Shown one piece after another: positions 33,397-42,161 of a stretch of DNA of 64,000 nucleotides. The stretch comes from Streptomyces sp. GESEQ-4. Lineage in GTDB: Bacteria; Actinomycetota; Actinomycetes; Streptomycetales; Streptomycetaceae. Position numbers and translations under genes: made by a program. The DNA lies in the NCBI RefSeq assembly GCF_017948455.1, contig NZ_JAFFSU010000030.1:36167-100166 (forward strand), given 5' to 3'. The notes beneath the pieces are model-generated. The model saw nothing but the letters and a program-made list of their open reading frames with translations, searched no databases and was not told the origin of the DNA. Positions within the stretch are counted from its first letter, which is position 1. Every line of letters begins with the position of its first letter.

Positions 33397-33908
33397 GGCC
33401 GCCTCCCAGCTGCTGAAGGACCCACTCGTGGAAGATCCCGGTGTGGTGCTCGTTCGGAACCAGCACACCACCGTTCCGGTACGCCCGCGACGCCATCGCG
33501 GGCTGGGTTCGCTCACAGGTTCCAGAAATCCTGAGCGTTCGCGAGGTGGAACGGCTACACCGACGGCGCAGTCATCGCCACCGGTGCATCGGCGCACTGC
33601 CTGCCGGGCGATGCCCTCGCCGGGATGCACACCCGCGCGCCGAACTCACCCGCGGCACAGCTGGGTCGCCGTCATCGGCGGTGGTTTCATCGGCGCGCTC
33701 GCGCTGCAGGGCCCGCGCGGTGTTGCTCGGGGGCGCCCGTGAGGGCGGCTTCCTGGCGCTGGACGTGCGGGACGGCCGTACGACCGCGGTGCTCTTCGTG
33801 GACCGGCCACGCCCCGTTATGCGGGCGCGCCGGGAACTCGTACGCGGGGAGTTCCGACGGCGGCGCCTGCCCCACTCCGAGCCTTCACCGGCCGCCGCCC
33901 GCGCAGTG
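33397..33908. other. Intergenic region with a decayed coding remnant and short palindrome
   Basis: No complete gene is supported. GTTCGGAAC at 33452-33460 sits about 60 bases before betB, inside an imperfect larger inverted repeat, and may be a regulatory site. Bases 33697-33732 match 34001-34036 at 33 of 36 positions. On the minus strand both encode versions of STARAL(R/Q)RER in the same phase, so this stretch may hold the remains of a duplicated 3' end of the membrane-protein gene. The plus frame across 33700-33890 also has high third-position GC, which leaves the reading uncertain. Confidence 0.35.
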
Positions 33909-34457
<549 letters not shown>

Positions 34458-34782
34458 CGTGTCACTCTCCCCACCGCCGGCAGGACCACTCGCCCGTGTC
34501 CGAAGACACGACTCTCCAGTGGCTGCCCGGCTTGCGCTGTTTTACGCCGCCCAGGTGCGGGATACGGCTCCTGTGGCCCATTCCGCCCCCAATTCCCGTT
34601 AGAAGGACGAACGGCACGCTCCGAAGATTCCCAACGACCGTAAAATTTCGGCCAACCGGCCCCGGAAACGACCGGATTGTTCACCGCGGTGACCACGAGG
34701 TCGGGGGAGGCAATCTCCCGCAATGACCGGACAACTCCCCACGACCCGCCACCGTTGCGGACGTTCGACTTCCGGACGGGTC

Positions 34783-34840
34783 TTCGGGTTACCTATGCGT
34801 CAGTAGTAGGCTCGCGCCGTTTGTTGACGTACATGTGTAC
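34783..34840 (+). promoter_or_regulatory. Candidate cvnA promoter and inverted repeat
   Basis: TTCGGG at 34783-34788 and TAGGCT at 34807-34812 are separated by 18 bases, giving a start about 55 bases before the cvnA ATG. GTACA-TG-TGTAC at 34829-34840 is a short inverted repeat just downstream. The rest of the 34458-34873 gap between the divergent membrane-protein and cvnA genes shows nothing definite. Confidence 0.45.
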
Positions 34841-34873
34841 CCCCGTCCGGTGGGGGTCGAGCTGGGGGAGGCC

Positions 34874-37666
34874 ATGCGCTTTCGCGGGAAGTCGATCCGC
34901 CGGAAGATCGTGGCGCTGCTTCTCGTGCCGCTGGTGTCCCTGACGGCTATCTGGGGCTTCGCCACGGTACTCACGGGACGTGAGGCGGGCCAGCTGTTCA
35001 ACGTGTCGGAGGTCGTCGAGAACATCGGCTACCCGGCCGAGGACGCCGTCCGGGTGCTCCAGCAGGAACGCCGCCAGACCCTCGTCTATCTCGCCGACCC
35101 GCGCGCCTCCGACGGGCTCGCCGCGCTGCGCCGCAGCCGGACGACCACCGACGAGGCCGTCGTCAAGATCCGCAGGAACGCCCAGGACGCCGACGTACGC
35201 GACGCGCTGGGGCAGAGCACGGGCGAGCGGCTGACCGCCCTCCTGGACGCCCTCGACGGCATCGGGTCCCTGCGCCGCAGCGTCGAGGAGGGCACCGTCA
35301 ACCGCGCCCAGGCCCTCGACCTCTACAACCGCCTCGTCGACCCGTGCTACGTGCTGCTCACCAACCTCCACGTCGTGGACGACACCGAGCTGGACAAGCA
35401 GTACCGCGCCCTGGTCAACCTGGCCCGGGCCCGCGAACTGCTCTCCCGCGAGGACGCTCTCCTCGGCTCCGCGCTGATCGTCGGCAGGATCACCCGCGGG
35501 GAGGCCCGCAACATCTCCGACCTCGTGGCCCAGCGCACGCTGATGTACGACGTCAACCTGCCGCTGCTGCCCTCCTCGGAACGCGACCGCTACGAGCGGT
35601 TCTGGAAGAACGCCGCCAGCGCGCCGCTGCGCGTGGCCGAGGAGTCCGCCGGCGCCTCCTCCGGCACCGGCACGCCCAGCGACGTCACCGCACAGAACTG
35701 GGACACCGCCGCAGGTGACGTGCTCGACGAACTCGCCGACTTCAACGACCAGGCGAACGACCGCTATCAGGACCGGGTGCGCCCGGTCGCGATCGGCGTC
35801 ATCGCCCAGGCCGCCTTCGCCGGCGTCCTCGGCCTGATCGCACTGCTGCTCTCGCTCTTCCTGTCCGTGCGCATCGGCCGCGCCCTCATCCGCGACCTGC
35901 GGCAACTGCGCCTGGAGGCGCACGAGGCGTCCGGCGTCCGGCTGCCCAGCGTGATGCGCCGCCTCTCCGCCGGTGAACAGGTCGACGTGGAGACCGAGGT
36001 CCCGCGCCTGGAGTACGACAAGAACGAGATCGGCGAGGTCGGCCAGGCCCTCAACACCCTGCAGCGCGCCGCCGTCGAGGCCGCCGTCAAGCAGGCCGAA
36101 CTGCGCGCCGGGGTCTCCGAGGTCTTCGTGAACCTCGCCAGGCGCAGCCAGGTCCTGCTGCACAAGCAGCTCACCCTGCTCGACACCATGGAGCGCCGGA
36201 CCGAGGACACCGAGGAGCTCGCCGACCTCTTCCGGCTCGACCACCTCACCACCCGCATGCGCCGGCACGCCGAGGGCCTGGTGATCCTCTCCGGCGCCGC
36301 CCCCTCCCGGCAGTGGCGCAAGCCCGTCCAGCTGATGGACGTCGTACGCGCCGCCGTCGCCGAGGTGGAGGACTACGAGCGCATCGAGGTCCGCCGACTG
36401 CCGCGAGTCGCTGTCACCGGCCCCGCCGTCGCGGACCTCACCCATCTCGTCGCCGAACTCCTGGAGAACGCCACGGTGTTCTCCCCGCCGCACACCGCCG
36501 TCCAGGTCCTCGGCGAACGCGTCGCCAACGGCTTCACCCTCGAGATCCACGACCGCGGCCTCGGCATGGCCGCCGACGCGCTCCTGGACGCCAACCTCAG
36601 GCTCGCCGAGACACCCGAGTTCGAGCTGTCCGACACCGACCGGCTCGGCCTGTTCGTGGTCAGCCGGCTCGCCCAGCGGCAGAACGTACGCGTCTCCCTC
36701 CAGCCCTCCCCGTACGGCGGCACCACCGCGGTCGTCTTCATCCCGGACGCGCTGCTGACGGACGACGTCCCGGACACCAACGGCGTCGGCTTCCGCCTCG
36801 ACCGGGACCGCCCCTCCAAGGAAGCCGAGTTGGAGGAGAGCCGCCGCGCCGCGCTCTCCCAGGTGCCCGTGCAACTCCCCGGTCTGCCGCCCGCCCTCCT
36901 GGACGGGCCGGTCGAACTGGAGGCCCCCGTCGACCTGGACGCCCTGAACGACTTCCCGGGCGGCCTCGGCGACGAGGACAGCGAACGCGGTGGACTCTTC
37001 CGGCCCCGCGGCCCAGCCCCGGCGGGTCTGTCCGGCGAACAGCACCATCCGGTCGACCCCGGCACGGACGACCGTCCGGGCGCCCCGGTCCCGCTGCCCC
37101 GCCGCGGCGCCCCCAAGCTCGTCAGCTCGCACGGACGTCCGGTCACCGAGCAGCGGCCCCGGCGCGAGAACGGCGACTCCGCGGACACGGCTCCTGCCCT
37201 CCCGAAGCGCACACGACGCGCCGCCATCGCGTCGGCGGCACAGGACGCCAGACACGAGACCGAGCGGGAAGCCGGCCCCCGGACCAGCCCTCAGACCGGC
37301 CCGGAGACCTGGCACGAGGGCCGGATGGAAGCCGGCCCGGAGACCGGGCACGAGCGCAGACCGGAAGCAGGGCCAAGGGCCGGACGCGACCCCGGTCAGG
37401 ACGGACACGCGGCACCGACCACCGGCTCGGGCACGGCGCCCCTGCCCCGCCGCGTCCGCCAGGCCAACCTCGCCCCGCAGCTCAAGCAGGCTCAGGAGCA
37501 GCGCACCGAGCAGCGGACGGAGCCCGCCGAACGGGACGCCGACGAGGTACGCAGCCGTATGGCCTCGCTCCAGCGCGGCTGGCAGCGTGGCCGTCATGAG
37601 AACGCCGCGGGTGACAATGGCTCCAGCGGCACAGCACCACAAGGAACTAAGGGGGACGGTCGATGA
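34874..37666 (+). CDS. cvnA: Conservon sensor kinase-like protein CvnA
   Basis: A 930-aa sensor of the conservon type. It has a membrane helix at about 10-35, a large extracytoplasmic nitrate/nitrite-sensor-like helical domain (about 40-295), a second helix at about 300-330, a HAMP-like linker, and a HATPase_c domain whose N-box is ELLENATVFSPP (about 529-540) and G-box HDRGLGMA. No standard phospho-accepting H-box is evident, as is usual for this family. The C-terminal 230 residues are disordered, with repeats of the GPETGHE type. ATG at 34874 follows GGGGGAGG. It overlaps cvnB by ATGA. Confidence 0.93.
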   Translation: MRFRGKSIRRKIVALLLVPLVSLTAIWGFATVLTGREAGQLFNVSEVVENIGYPAEDAVRVLQQERRQTLVYLADPRASDGLAALRRSRTTTDEAVVKIRRNAQDADVRDALGQSTGERLTALLDALDGIGSLRRSVEEGTVNRAQALDLYNRLVDPCYVLLTNLHVVDDTELDKQYRALVNLARARELLSREDALLGSALIVGRITRGEARNISDLVAQRTLMYDVNLPLLPSSERDRYERFWKNAASAPLRVAEESAGASSGTGTPSDVTAQNWDTAAGDVLDELADFNDQANDRYQDRVRPVAIGVIAQAAFAGVLGLIALLLSLFLSVRIGRALIRDLRQLRLEAHEASGVRLPSVMRRLSAGEQVDVETEVPRLEYDKNEIGEVGQALNTLQRAAVEAAVKQAELRAGVSEVFVNLARRSQVLLHKQLTLLDTMERRTEDTEELADLFRLDHLTTRMRRHAEGLVILSGAAPSRQWRKPVQLMDVVRAAVAEVEDYERIEVRRLPRVAVTGPAVADLTHLVAELLENATVFSPPHTAVQVLGERVANGFTLEIHDRGLGMAADALLDANLRLAETPEFELSDTDRLGLFVVSRLAQRQNVRVSLQPSPYGGTTAVVFIPDALLTDDVPDTNGVGFRLDRDRPSKEAELEESRRAALSQVPVQLPGLPPALLDGPVELEAPVDLDALNDFPGGLGDEDSERGGLFRPRGPAPAGLSGEQHHPVDPGTDDRPGAPVPLPRRGAPKLVSSHGRPVTEQRPRRENGDSADTAPALPKRTRRAAIASAAQDARHETEREAGPRTSPQTGPETWHEGRMEAGPETGHERRPEAGPRAGRDPGQDGHAAPTTGSGTAPLPRRVRQANLAPQLKQAQEQRTEQRTEPAERDADEVRSRMASLQRGWQRGRHENAAGDNGSSGTAPQGTKGDGR

Positions 37667-38100
37667 CCGCACCGAAGGCGACCGACCATGGCGACACCGG
37701 CAGGACAGGCGAGCTGAACTGGCTCCTGGACGACCTGGTCGACCGCGTCGCGAGCATCCGCAAGGCCGTCGTGCTCTCCGGCGACGGGCTTGCGACGGGG
37801 GCATCGAAGGACCTGACCCGGGAGGACAGCGAGCATCTGGCCGCCGTCGCCTCCGGCTTCCACAGCCTGGCCAAGGGCGTGGGCCGGCACTTCGAGGCGG
37901 GCAGCGTCCGGCAGACGGTCGTCGAGCTGGACGACGCCTTCCTGTTCGTGACGGCCGCGGGCGACGGCAGCTGCCTCGCCGTCCTCTCGGCCGCCGACTC
38001 CGACGTCGGCCAGGTCGCCTACGAGATGACGCTCCTCGTGAAGCGGGTCGGCGTACATCTGGGGGCCGCTCCGCGCACCGATCTGCCCGCGGGCGGGTAG
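37663..38100 (+). CDS. cvnB: Conservon roadblock/LC7 protein CvnB
   Basis: A 145-aa roadblock/LC7-domain protein (LNWLLDDLVDRVASIRKAVVLSGDGL at about 15-40, SCLAVLSAADSDVGQVAYEM later). In conservons this protein is thought to regulate the CvnD GTPase. The ATG at 37663 overlaps the cvnA stop as ATGA, so the two are coupled. Length and order match other conservons. Confidence 0.95.
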   Translation: MTAPKATDHGDTGRTGELNWLLDDLVDRVASIRKAVVLSGDGLATGASKDLTREDSEHLAAVASGFHSLAKGVGRHFEAGSVRQTVVELDDAFLFVTAAGDGSCLAVLSAADSDVGQVAYEMTLLVKRVGVHLGAAPRTDLPAGG

Positions 38101-38109
38101 TGGGATGAC

Positions 38110-38508
38110 ATGAGCGGAGACGGTCAGGGAAGAAGCCACTGGTTCGACGACGAGGCCGGACCGGTGGTCCGTCCGTACGCCATGACGCGCGGCCGCACCA
38201 GCCATGCGGGCCAGCACCGCCTGGACCTGATCGCGCTGGTCGTCGCGGAATCCCACGCGGACGACTCGGAAGCCGAAAACCAGACGCTGTCCCCGGAACA
38301 CGTGGACATCGTCGGCCTGTGCCGGGACACGCCGCAGTCGGTCGCCGAGCTCGCCTCCGAACTCGACCTGCCCATCGGTGTCGTACGCGTCCTCGTCGGC
38401 GACCTCGTCGACGAGGACCTCGTCCACGTCAACCGCCCGGTTCCGCCCGCGGAGCTGCCGGACGAGAGCATCCTGCGTGATGTGATCAACGGGCTCCGGG
38501 CTCTGTGA
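38110..38508 (+). CDS. cvnC: Conservon DUF742 protein CvnC
   Basis: A 132-aa DUF742 protein with VVRPYAMTRGRT at about 19-30 and a winged-helix region (VAELASELDLPIGVVRVLVGDLVDEDLVHV, about 78-107). It starts nine bases after cvnB. In other conservons the GTPase gene cvnD follows directly; here the next gene is a convergent thioesterase overlapping by 23 bases, and a cvnD lies 7.3 kb further on. Confidence 0.93.
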   Translation: MSGDGQGRSHWFDDEAGPVVRPYAMTRGRTSHAGQHRLDLIALVVAESHADDSEAENQTLSPEHVDIVGLCRDTPQSVAELASELDLPIGVVRVLVGDLVDEDLVHVNRPVPPAELPDESILRDVINGLRAL

Positions 38509-38968
38509 CCACCGGTCCGATCGACCGGCCTGCCCATCCGGGCGGCTCCTCCGCGAGCGCCGCGAGGCGCTCGCGGACCTCGGACGGGAACGGTATGGCA
38601 CGGCCCGCCCCCTGATCGACGTGCAGCATCAGCAGCTCGATCGTGGCGACCGGGTCGGGCTCGGCTCGCGGCCCCTCGACGACGTGCATCTCATGCGTCA
38701 ACCGCGCCTTCTTCCCTGCCGCTCCCAGCACGCGCGTGCGTACGGCGAGTTGGGCGCCCTCCGGCACCTCCCGCAGGTAGCGGACGTGTGACTCGGCCGT
38801 GTAGAGCGAGCAGCCGGTGCGCTCGCGGTACGCGGCGTCCAGCCCCGTACGCTCCATCAACGCGTCCGTGGCGAAGCCGAAGACGAGGACGTAGTACGCC
38901 TCGCTCATGTGCCCGTTGTAGTCGATCCACTCGGGGCGCACGGTCTCGTGAAACAGCGGCAGGCTCAC
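38486..38968 (-). CDS. Hotdog-fold thioesterase, probably betainyl-CoA thioesterase
   Basis: A 160-aa 4HBT-type thioesterase. The active-site block WIDYNGHMSEAYY carries Asp16 in the usual place. GTG at 38968 overlaps the stop of the upstream dehydrogenase gene as GTGA. In carnitine catabolism the same pair (CdhA dehydrogenase and CdhB thioesterase, sometimes fused) hydrolyses betainyl-CoA to glycine betaine, so that role is likely. The 3' end overlaps cvnC by 23 bases in convergent orientation. Confidence 0.85.
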   Translation of the reverse strand: MSLPLFHETVRPEWIDYNGHMSEAYYVLVFGFATDALMERTGLDAAYRERTGCSLYTAESHVRYLREVPEGAQLAVRTRVLGAAGKKARLTHEMHVVEGPRAEPDPVATIELLMLHVDQGAGRAIPFPSEVRERLAALAEEPPGWAGRSIGPVVTEPGAR

Positions 38969-39945
38969 TCGGCACCGGTCCCGGGCAGACGGCCGGTGGC
39001 GCGCAGGACGTCGATGACGCCCCGGTCCCGTTCGGCGACGAGATCGGCGATCGTACGACCGTCCGCGGCGTCGTCGCAGCCGGCCACCACCGCGTCGTAG
39101 AGGGCCGTGTCCAGCTCGGGTGCCTCCAGGCGGGTCCACGGGGACTTCAGGGACGGCCCGAAGTGGTCGAGCATATGGGCCATGCCGCCCTCGCCGCCCG
39201 CGAGCGCGAAGGTGAGCATCGGGCCCATCACCGCCCAGCGCAGGCCCGGCCCCTCGGTGATCGACAGATCTATCTCGCGCACCGTCGCCTCGCCGTTGGC
39301 CACCATGTGCAGGGCCTCGCGCCACAGCGCTTCCTGGAGGCGGTTGGCGATGAAGCCGGGGACCTCGCGGTCCATGGTGATGACGGACTTGCCCGCCACC
39401 TCGTAGAAGCGCGCGGCCCATCGGACCGCTTCGGCGTGTGTGCGGTCGCCGCCGACGACCTCGACGAGCGGTATCAGATACGGCGGATTGAACGGATGCC
39501 CGACCACCAGCCGGCCGGGTGTGGCGGCCCCGGTCTGCATGTCCGTCATCGGGTAGCCGGAGGTCGACGAGGCGATGACGACGCCGGACGGCGTGGCCGC
39601 GTCGAGCTTGGCCAGCAGCTCACGCTTGAGGCCGAGCTTCTCGGGGGCGCTCTCCTGCACGAACTGTGCCTCGGCGACCGCCTCTTCGAGACTGTCGGTC
39701 ACGGTGAGCCGGTCGGCACTCGCGCCCGGGGCAAGCCCCAACTGCTCCAGCGCGGGCCACGCCGCCTCGACCAGCCGGCGCAGCCGGGCCTCGGCGTCGG
39801 GGGCCGGGTCCCAGGCCGTGACTGCGTAGCCACGGGCGAGGAAGTGGGCGACCCAGCCGCCGCCGATGACCCCGGCGCCGACGCAGGCGACGCGGCGTAC
39901 GTCCTCGGGTGCGGTGGCGGGGGTGAACGTCTCCGTCTCCGTCAA
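38965..39945 (-). CDS. 3-hydroxyacyl-CoA dehydrogenase family, probably L-carnitine dehydrogenase
   Basis: A 326-aa NAD-dependent dehydrogenase. The Rossmann motif GAGVIG is at 23-28, followed by QESAPEKLGLKRELL and the catalytic-His block VVGHPFNPPYLIPLVEVVGG. PGFIANRLQEALWREALHMV marks the C-terminal helical domain. With a DUF849 enzyme and a thioesterase it matches the L-carnitine degradation set, where it oxidises carnitine to 3-dehydrocarnitine. The start is TTG at 39945, supported by AAGGAG seven bases upstream; no ATG or GTG fits. It is coupled to the thioesterase by GTGA. Confidence 0.85.
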   Translation of the reverse strand: MTETETFTPATAPEDVRRVACVGAGVIGGGWVAHFLARGYAVTAWDPAPDAEARLRRLVEAAWPALEQLGLAPGASADRLTVTDSLEEAVAEAQFVQESAPEKLGLKRELLAKLDAATPSGVVIASSTSGYPMTDMQTGAATPGRLVVGHPFNPPYLIPLVEVVGGDRTHAEAVRWAARFYEVAGKSVITMDREVPGFIANRLQEALWREALHMVANGEATVREIDLSITEGPGLRWAVMGPMLTFALAGGEGGMAHMLDHFGPSLKSPWTRLEAPELDTALYDAVVAGCDDAADGRTIADLVAERDRGVIDVLRATGRLPGTGAE

Positions 39946-40043
39946 CTTGGGCTCCTTCTGGGCTCCTTGATGGGGCCGTCGCTTCTTGGCGGGTATCAGC
40001 TGCCGTGTCGTGGTGCGGGTGTCGGCTGCTTTGTCGTGCGGGT

Positions 40044-40931
40044 TCAGCCGCGCGGCTTGAGGCCGAGCTTGAGGCGTGCCTCGTCGGGCGTGGCGACGCG
40101 GGCGCCCATCGCTTCGACGATCGTCACGGCACGCTCCACGAGTTGGGCGTTGGTCGCCTTGACGCCCTTGCCCAGATAGAGGTTGTCCTCCAGCCCGACG
40201 CGCACATGCCCGCCGAGCAGGATCGACTGCGCCACCCATGGCATCTGCATCCGGCCCAGCGCGAAGCTGGCCCACTGCGCGCCCTCCGGCAGCATGTTCA
40301 CCATCGACTGCAGCACACCGGGGTCCGCGGGCGCGCCCCACGGGATGCCCATGCACAGCTGGAACACGGTCGGGTCGTCGAGCAGTCCCTCGGCGCGCAA
40401 CTGCTTGGCGAACCACAAGTGCCCGGTGTCGAAGATCTCCAACTCCGGCCGCACCCCCAGCTCCTGGATGCGCCGGGCGCCGGTACGCAGCATGTCGGGT
40501 GTTGAGACATAGAGGTTGGAGCCGTCGCCGAAGTTGAGGGAGCCGCAGTCGAGGGTGCAGATGTCCGGCAGCAACTCCTCGACATGCGGCAGCCGTTCGA
40601 GGCCGCCCACGAGATCGGTGCCGGGCAGCTGCTTCAGCGGCTCCTCCGGGTCGATCACCAGGTCGCCGCCCATACCGGCGGTGAGGTTGATGACGACGTC
40701 CGTGCCGGTCTCCTTGATGCGCTCCACTACCTCGCGATACAGCCGCGGGTCGCGGGAGGGTGCGCCGGTCTCCGGGTCACGGACATGGATGTGCACAGCG
40801 GCGGCACCAGCCTCGGCGGCCTGCACGGCGGATGTGGCGATCTGTTGCGGGGTGACGGGGACGTGCGGGCTCTTGCGCACGGTGTCACCGGCGCCGGTGA
40901 GGGCGCAGGTGATGATGACGTCCTGGTTCAT
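40044..40931 (-). CDS. DUF849/BKACE beta-keto acid cleavage enzyme, probably dehydrocarnitine cleavage
   Basis: A 295-aa BKACE-family enzyme. VIITCALTGAGDT opens the barrel, and VHIHVRD carries the zinc ligands H47 and H49. Family members condense a beta-keto acid with acetyl-CoA, releasing acetoacetate and a new CoA ester; 3-dehydrocarnitine would give betainyl-CoA. The adjacent carnitine dehydrogenase-like and thioesterase genes make that the best guess. ATG at 40931 has AGAGGAA nine bases upstream. A candidate operator lies at 40967-40981. Confidence 0.88.
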   Translation of the reverse strand: MNQDVIITCALTGAGDTVRKSPHVPVTPQQIATSAVQAAEAGAAAVHIHVRDPETGAPSRDPRLYREVVERIKETGTDVVINLTAGMGGDLVIDPEEPLKQLPGTDLVGGLERLPHVEELLPDICTLDCGSLNFGDGSNLYVSTPDMLRTGARRIQELGVRPELEIFDTGHLWFAKQLRAEGLLDDPTVFQLCMGIPWGAPADPGVLQSMVNMLPEGAQWASFALGRMQMPWVAQSILLGGHVRVGLEDNLYLGKGVKATNAQLVERAVTIVEAMGARVATPDEARLKLGLKPRG

Positions 40932-40966
40932 GGTCGCGCTGATTCCTCTCTCGACGAGCAGTACTT

Positions 40967-40981
40967 GTTCATATTGTGAGC
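40967..40981 (-). promoter_or_regulatory. Candidate operator/promoter of the carnitine operon
   Basis: GTTCA-TATTG-TGAGC, an inverted repeat with one mismatch, about 40 bases before the BKACE start. On the minus strand it overlaps an AT-rich CAATAT/TATGAA stretch that could be the -10 region. The IclR regulator encoded next door is the likely binder. Confidence 0.45.
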
Positions 40982-41082
40982 GGCTGTCGCGGATTACGAA
41001 CATGCGTTGCCATGCGGTGGTACGTCAAGCGCGCCTGCTCTCAGCCGCCGTCAGCCCCTCGGCTCCTCAGCCGCCCCCCGTC

Positions 41083-41901
41083 CTACGCCCGCGCGGCCGC
41101 CGCGATCTCCTCCGCCGCGGCCCGTGCCAGCGCCCCCAGGTCCGCGAACCGCGCCTCGGTCACCCGGTCCTGCGGGCCCCAGATGCTGACCACGGCGAAC
41201 GGCCGTCCGCGGCTGCCCAGCACCGGCGCCGACACCCCGTACAGATTCCGCTCCATCTCACCCGCGCAGACGCTGTATCCGCGCTCCCGCGTCCGAGCGC
41301 ACTCCTCCCACAACCGTCCCCGGTCGATGACGGTCGTGTCGGTGAACGCGGTCAGCGGCTCGGTGAGCAGCGACTCGGCCTCCTCCCTCGGCAGCCAGGC
41401 CAGCAGCGCCTTGCCCGTGGACGTGGCATGCAGCGGCACCTGCCGCCCCAGCCACTTGGCGCTGAGGACCACCGGTGGCGTCACTTCGTCGATGTACGTC
41501 AGGCCGAGCTGCTGCACCACGGCGAGGTTGGCCGTCTCGCCGGTCTGCTCGCTGACCCGGCGCAAGGTGCCGTGCGCCCGGCGGATCAGCCCGTCGAAGC
41601 CTGCCGCCGATGCCATGCGGGCGACCGTGAAACCGATGGTGTAGCGATGGCCGGCGGGGTCACGCTCCACCAGGCCGTGCTGCTCCAGCGTGGACAGCAG
41701 CCGCCATGCCGTGGCCCGGTTGAGTCCGCACCGCGCCGCCAGGTTCGAGGCCGTGTCGCCGCCCGGCGCGCTGTCGGCAGTCGCCTGGAGCAGCGCGATC
41801 GCCCGCTCCAGCGACTGGACCTTGCCCGACGATGCACTCGGCTCGGCGGCCGGGGCGGACTCGCTGTCACCCGGGGTCCCTGGGGGGTTGGACATGCGCA
41901 T
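41083..41901 (-). CDS. IclR-family transcriptional regulator
   Basis: A 272-aa IclR regulator. The winged helix (SLERAIALLQATADSAPGG then NLAARCGLNRATAWRLLSTLEQHGLVERD) covers about residues 28-85. The ligand domain follows, with ATSTGKALLAWLP and the ERGYSVCAGEMERNLYGVSAPV signature. ATG at 41901 is preferred since GGAG lies nine bases upstream; an ATG at 41895 is close behind. It sits upstream of the carnitine genes and divergent from the hydantoinase gene, so it may control both. Confidence 0.9.
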   Translation of the reverse strand: MRMSNPPGTPGDSESAPAAEPSASSGKVQSLERAIALLQATADSAPGGDTASNLAARCGLNRATAWRLLSTLEQHGLVERDPAGHRYTIGFTVARMASAAGFDGLIRRAHGTLRRVSEQTGETANLAVVQQLGLTYIDEVTPPVVLSAKWLGRQVPLHATSTGKALLAWLPREEAESLLTEPLTAFTDTTVIDRGRLWEECARTRERGYSVCAGEMERNLYGVSAPVLGSRGRPFAVVSIWGPQDRVTEARFADLGALARAAAEEIAAAARA

Positions 41902-41977
41902 CTTCGGAGGCTCCTTGACGGCGTGCGGGATGGCCCCTTGACCTACGTGGCTACTGTTCCCCATCTTCGCACTATCC

Positions 41978-42001
41978 GTTCGCCCATCGCATCATGCGAA
42001 C
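41978..42001. promoter_or_regulatory. Inverted repeat between iclR and the hydantoinase gene
   Basis: GTTCGC, 12 bases, GCGAAC in the divergent gap. It could be an autoregulatory IclR site. A TATGAT at 42072-42077 is a possible -10 element for the rightward gene, but no matching -35 box is evident. Confidence 0.4.
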
Positions 42002-42161
42002 AGCGATCACCATAGCCGTCACCGAGAGGCGCCGCCCGGTGTGGACAGGGCACCGGCGCAGCCCTCCCGATATGATCTGACCGATCGTCGACGACCCTCG
42101 GCAGCTCATCCGCGACTGAGCTGCCGATAGGGTTCCGAGCAGCGCGATCGGGGAGACGGAC

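Noticed and set aside
34793..37804. 1003-codon open frame antisense to cvnA
   Set aside because: No start signal or domain; cvnA has membrane segments and an N-box.
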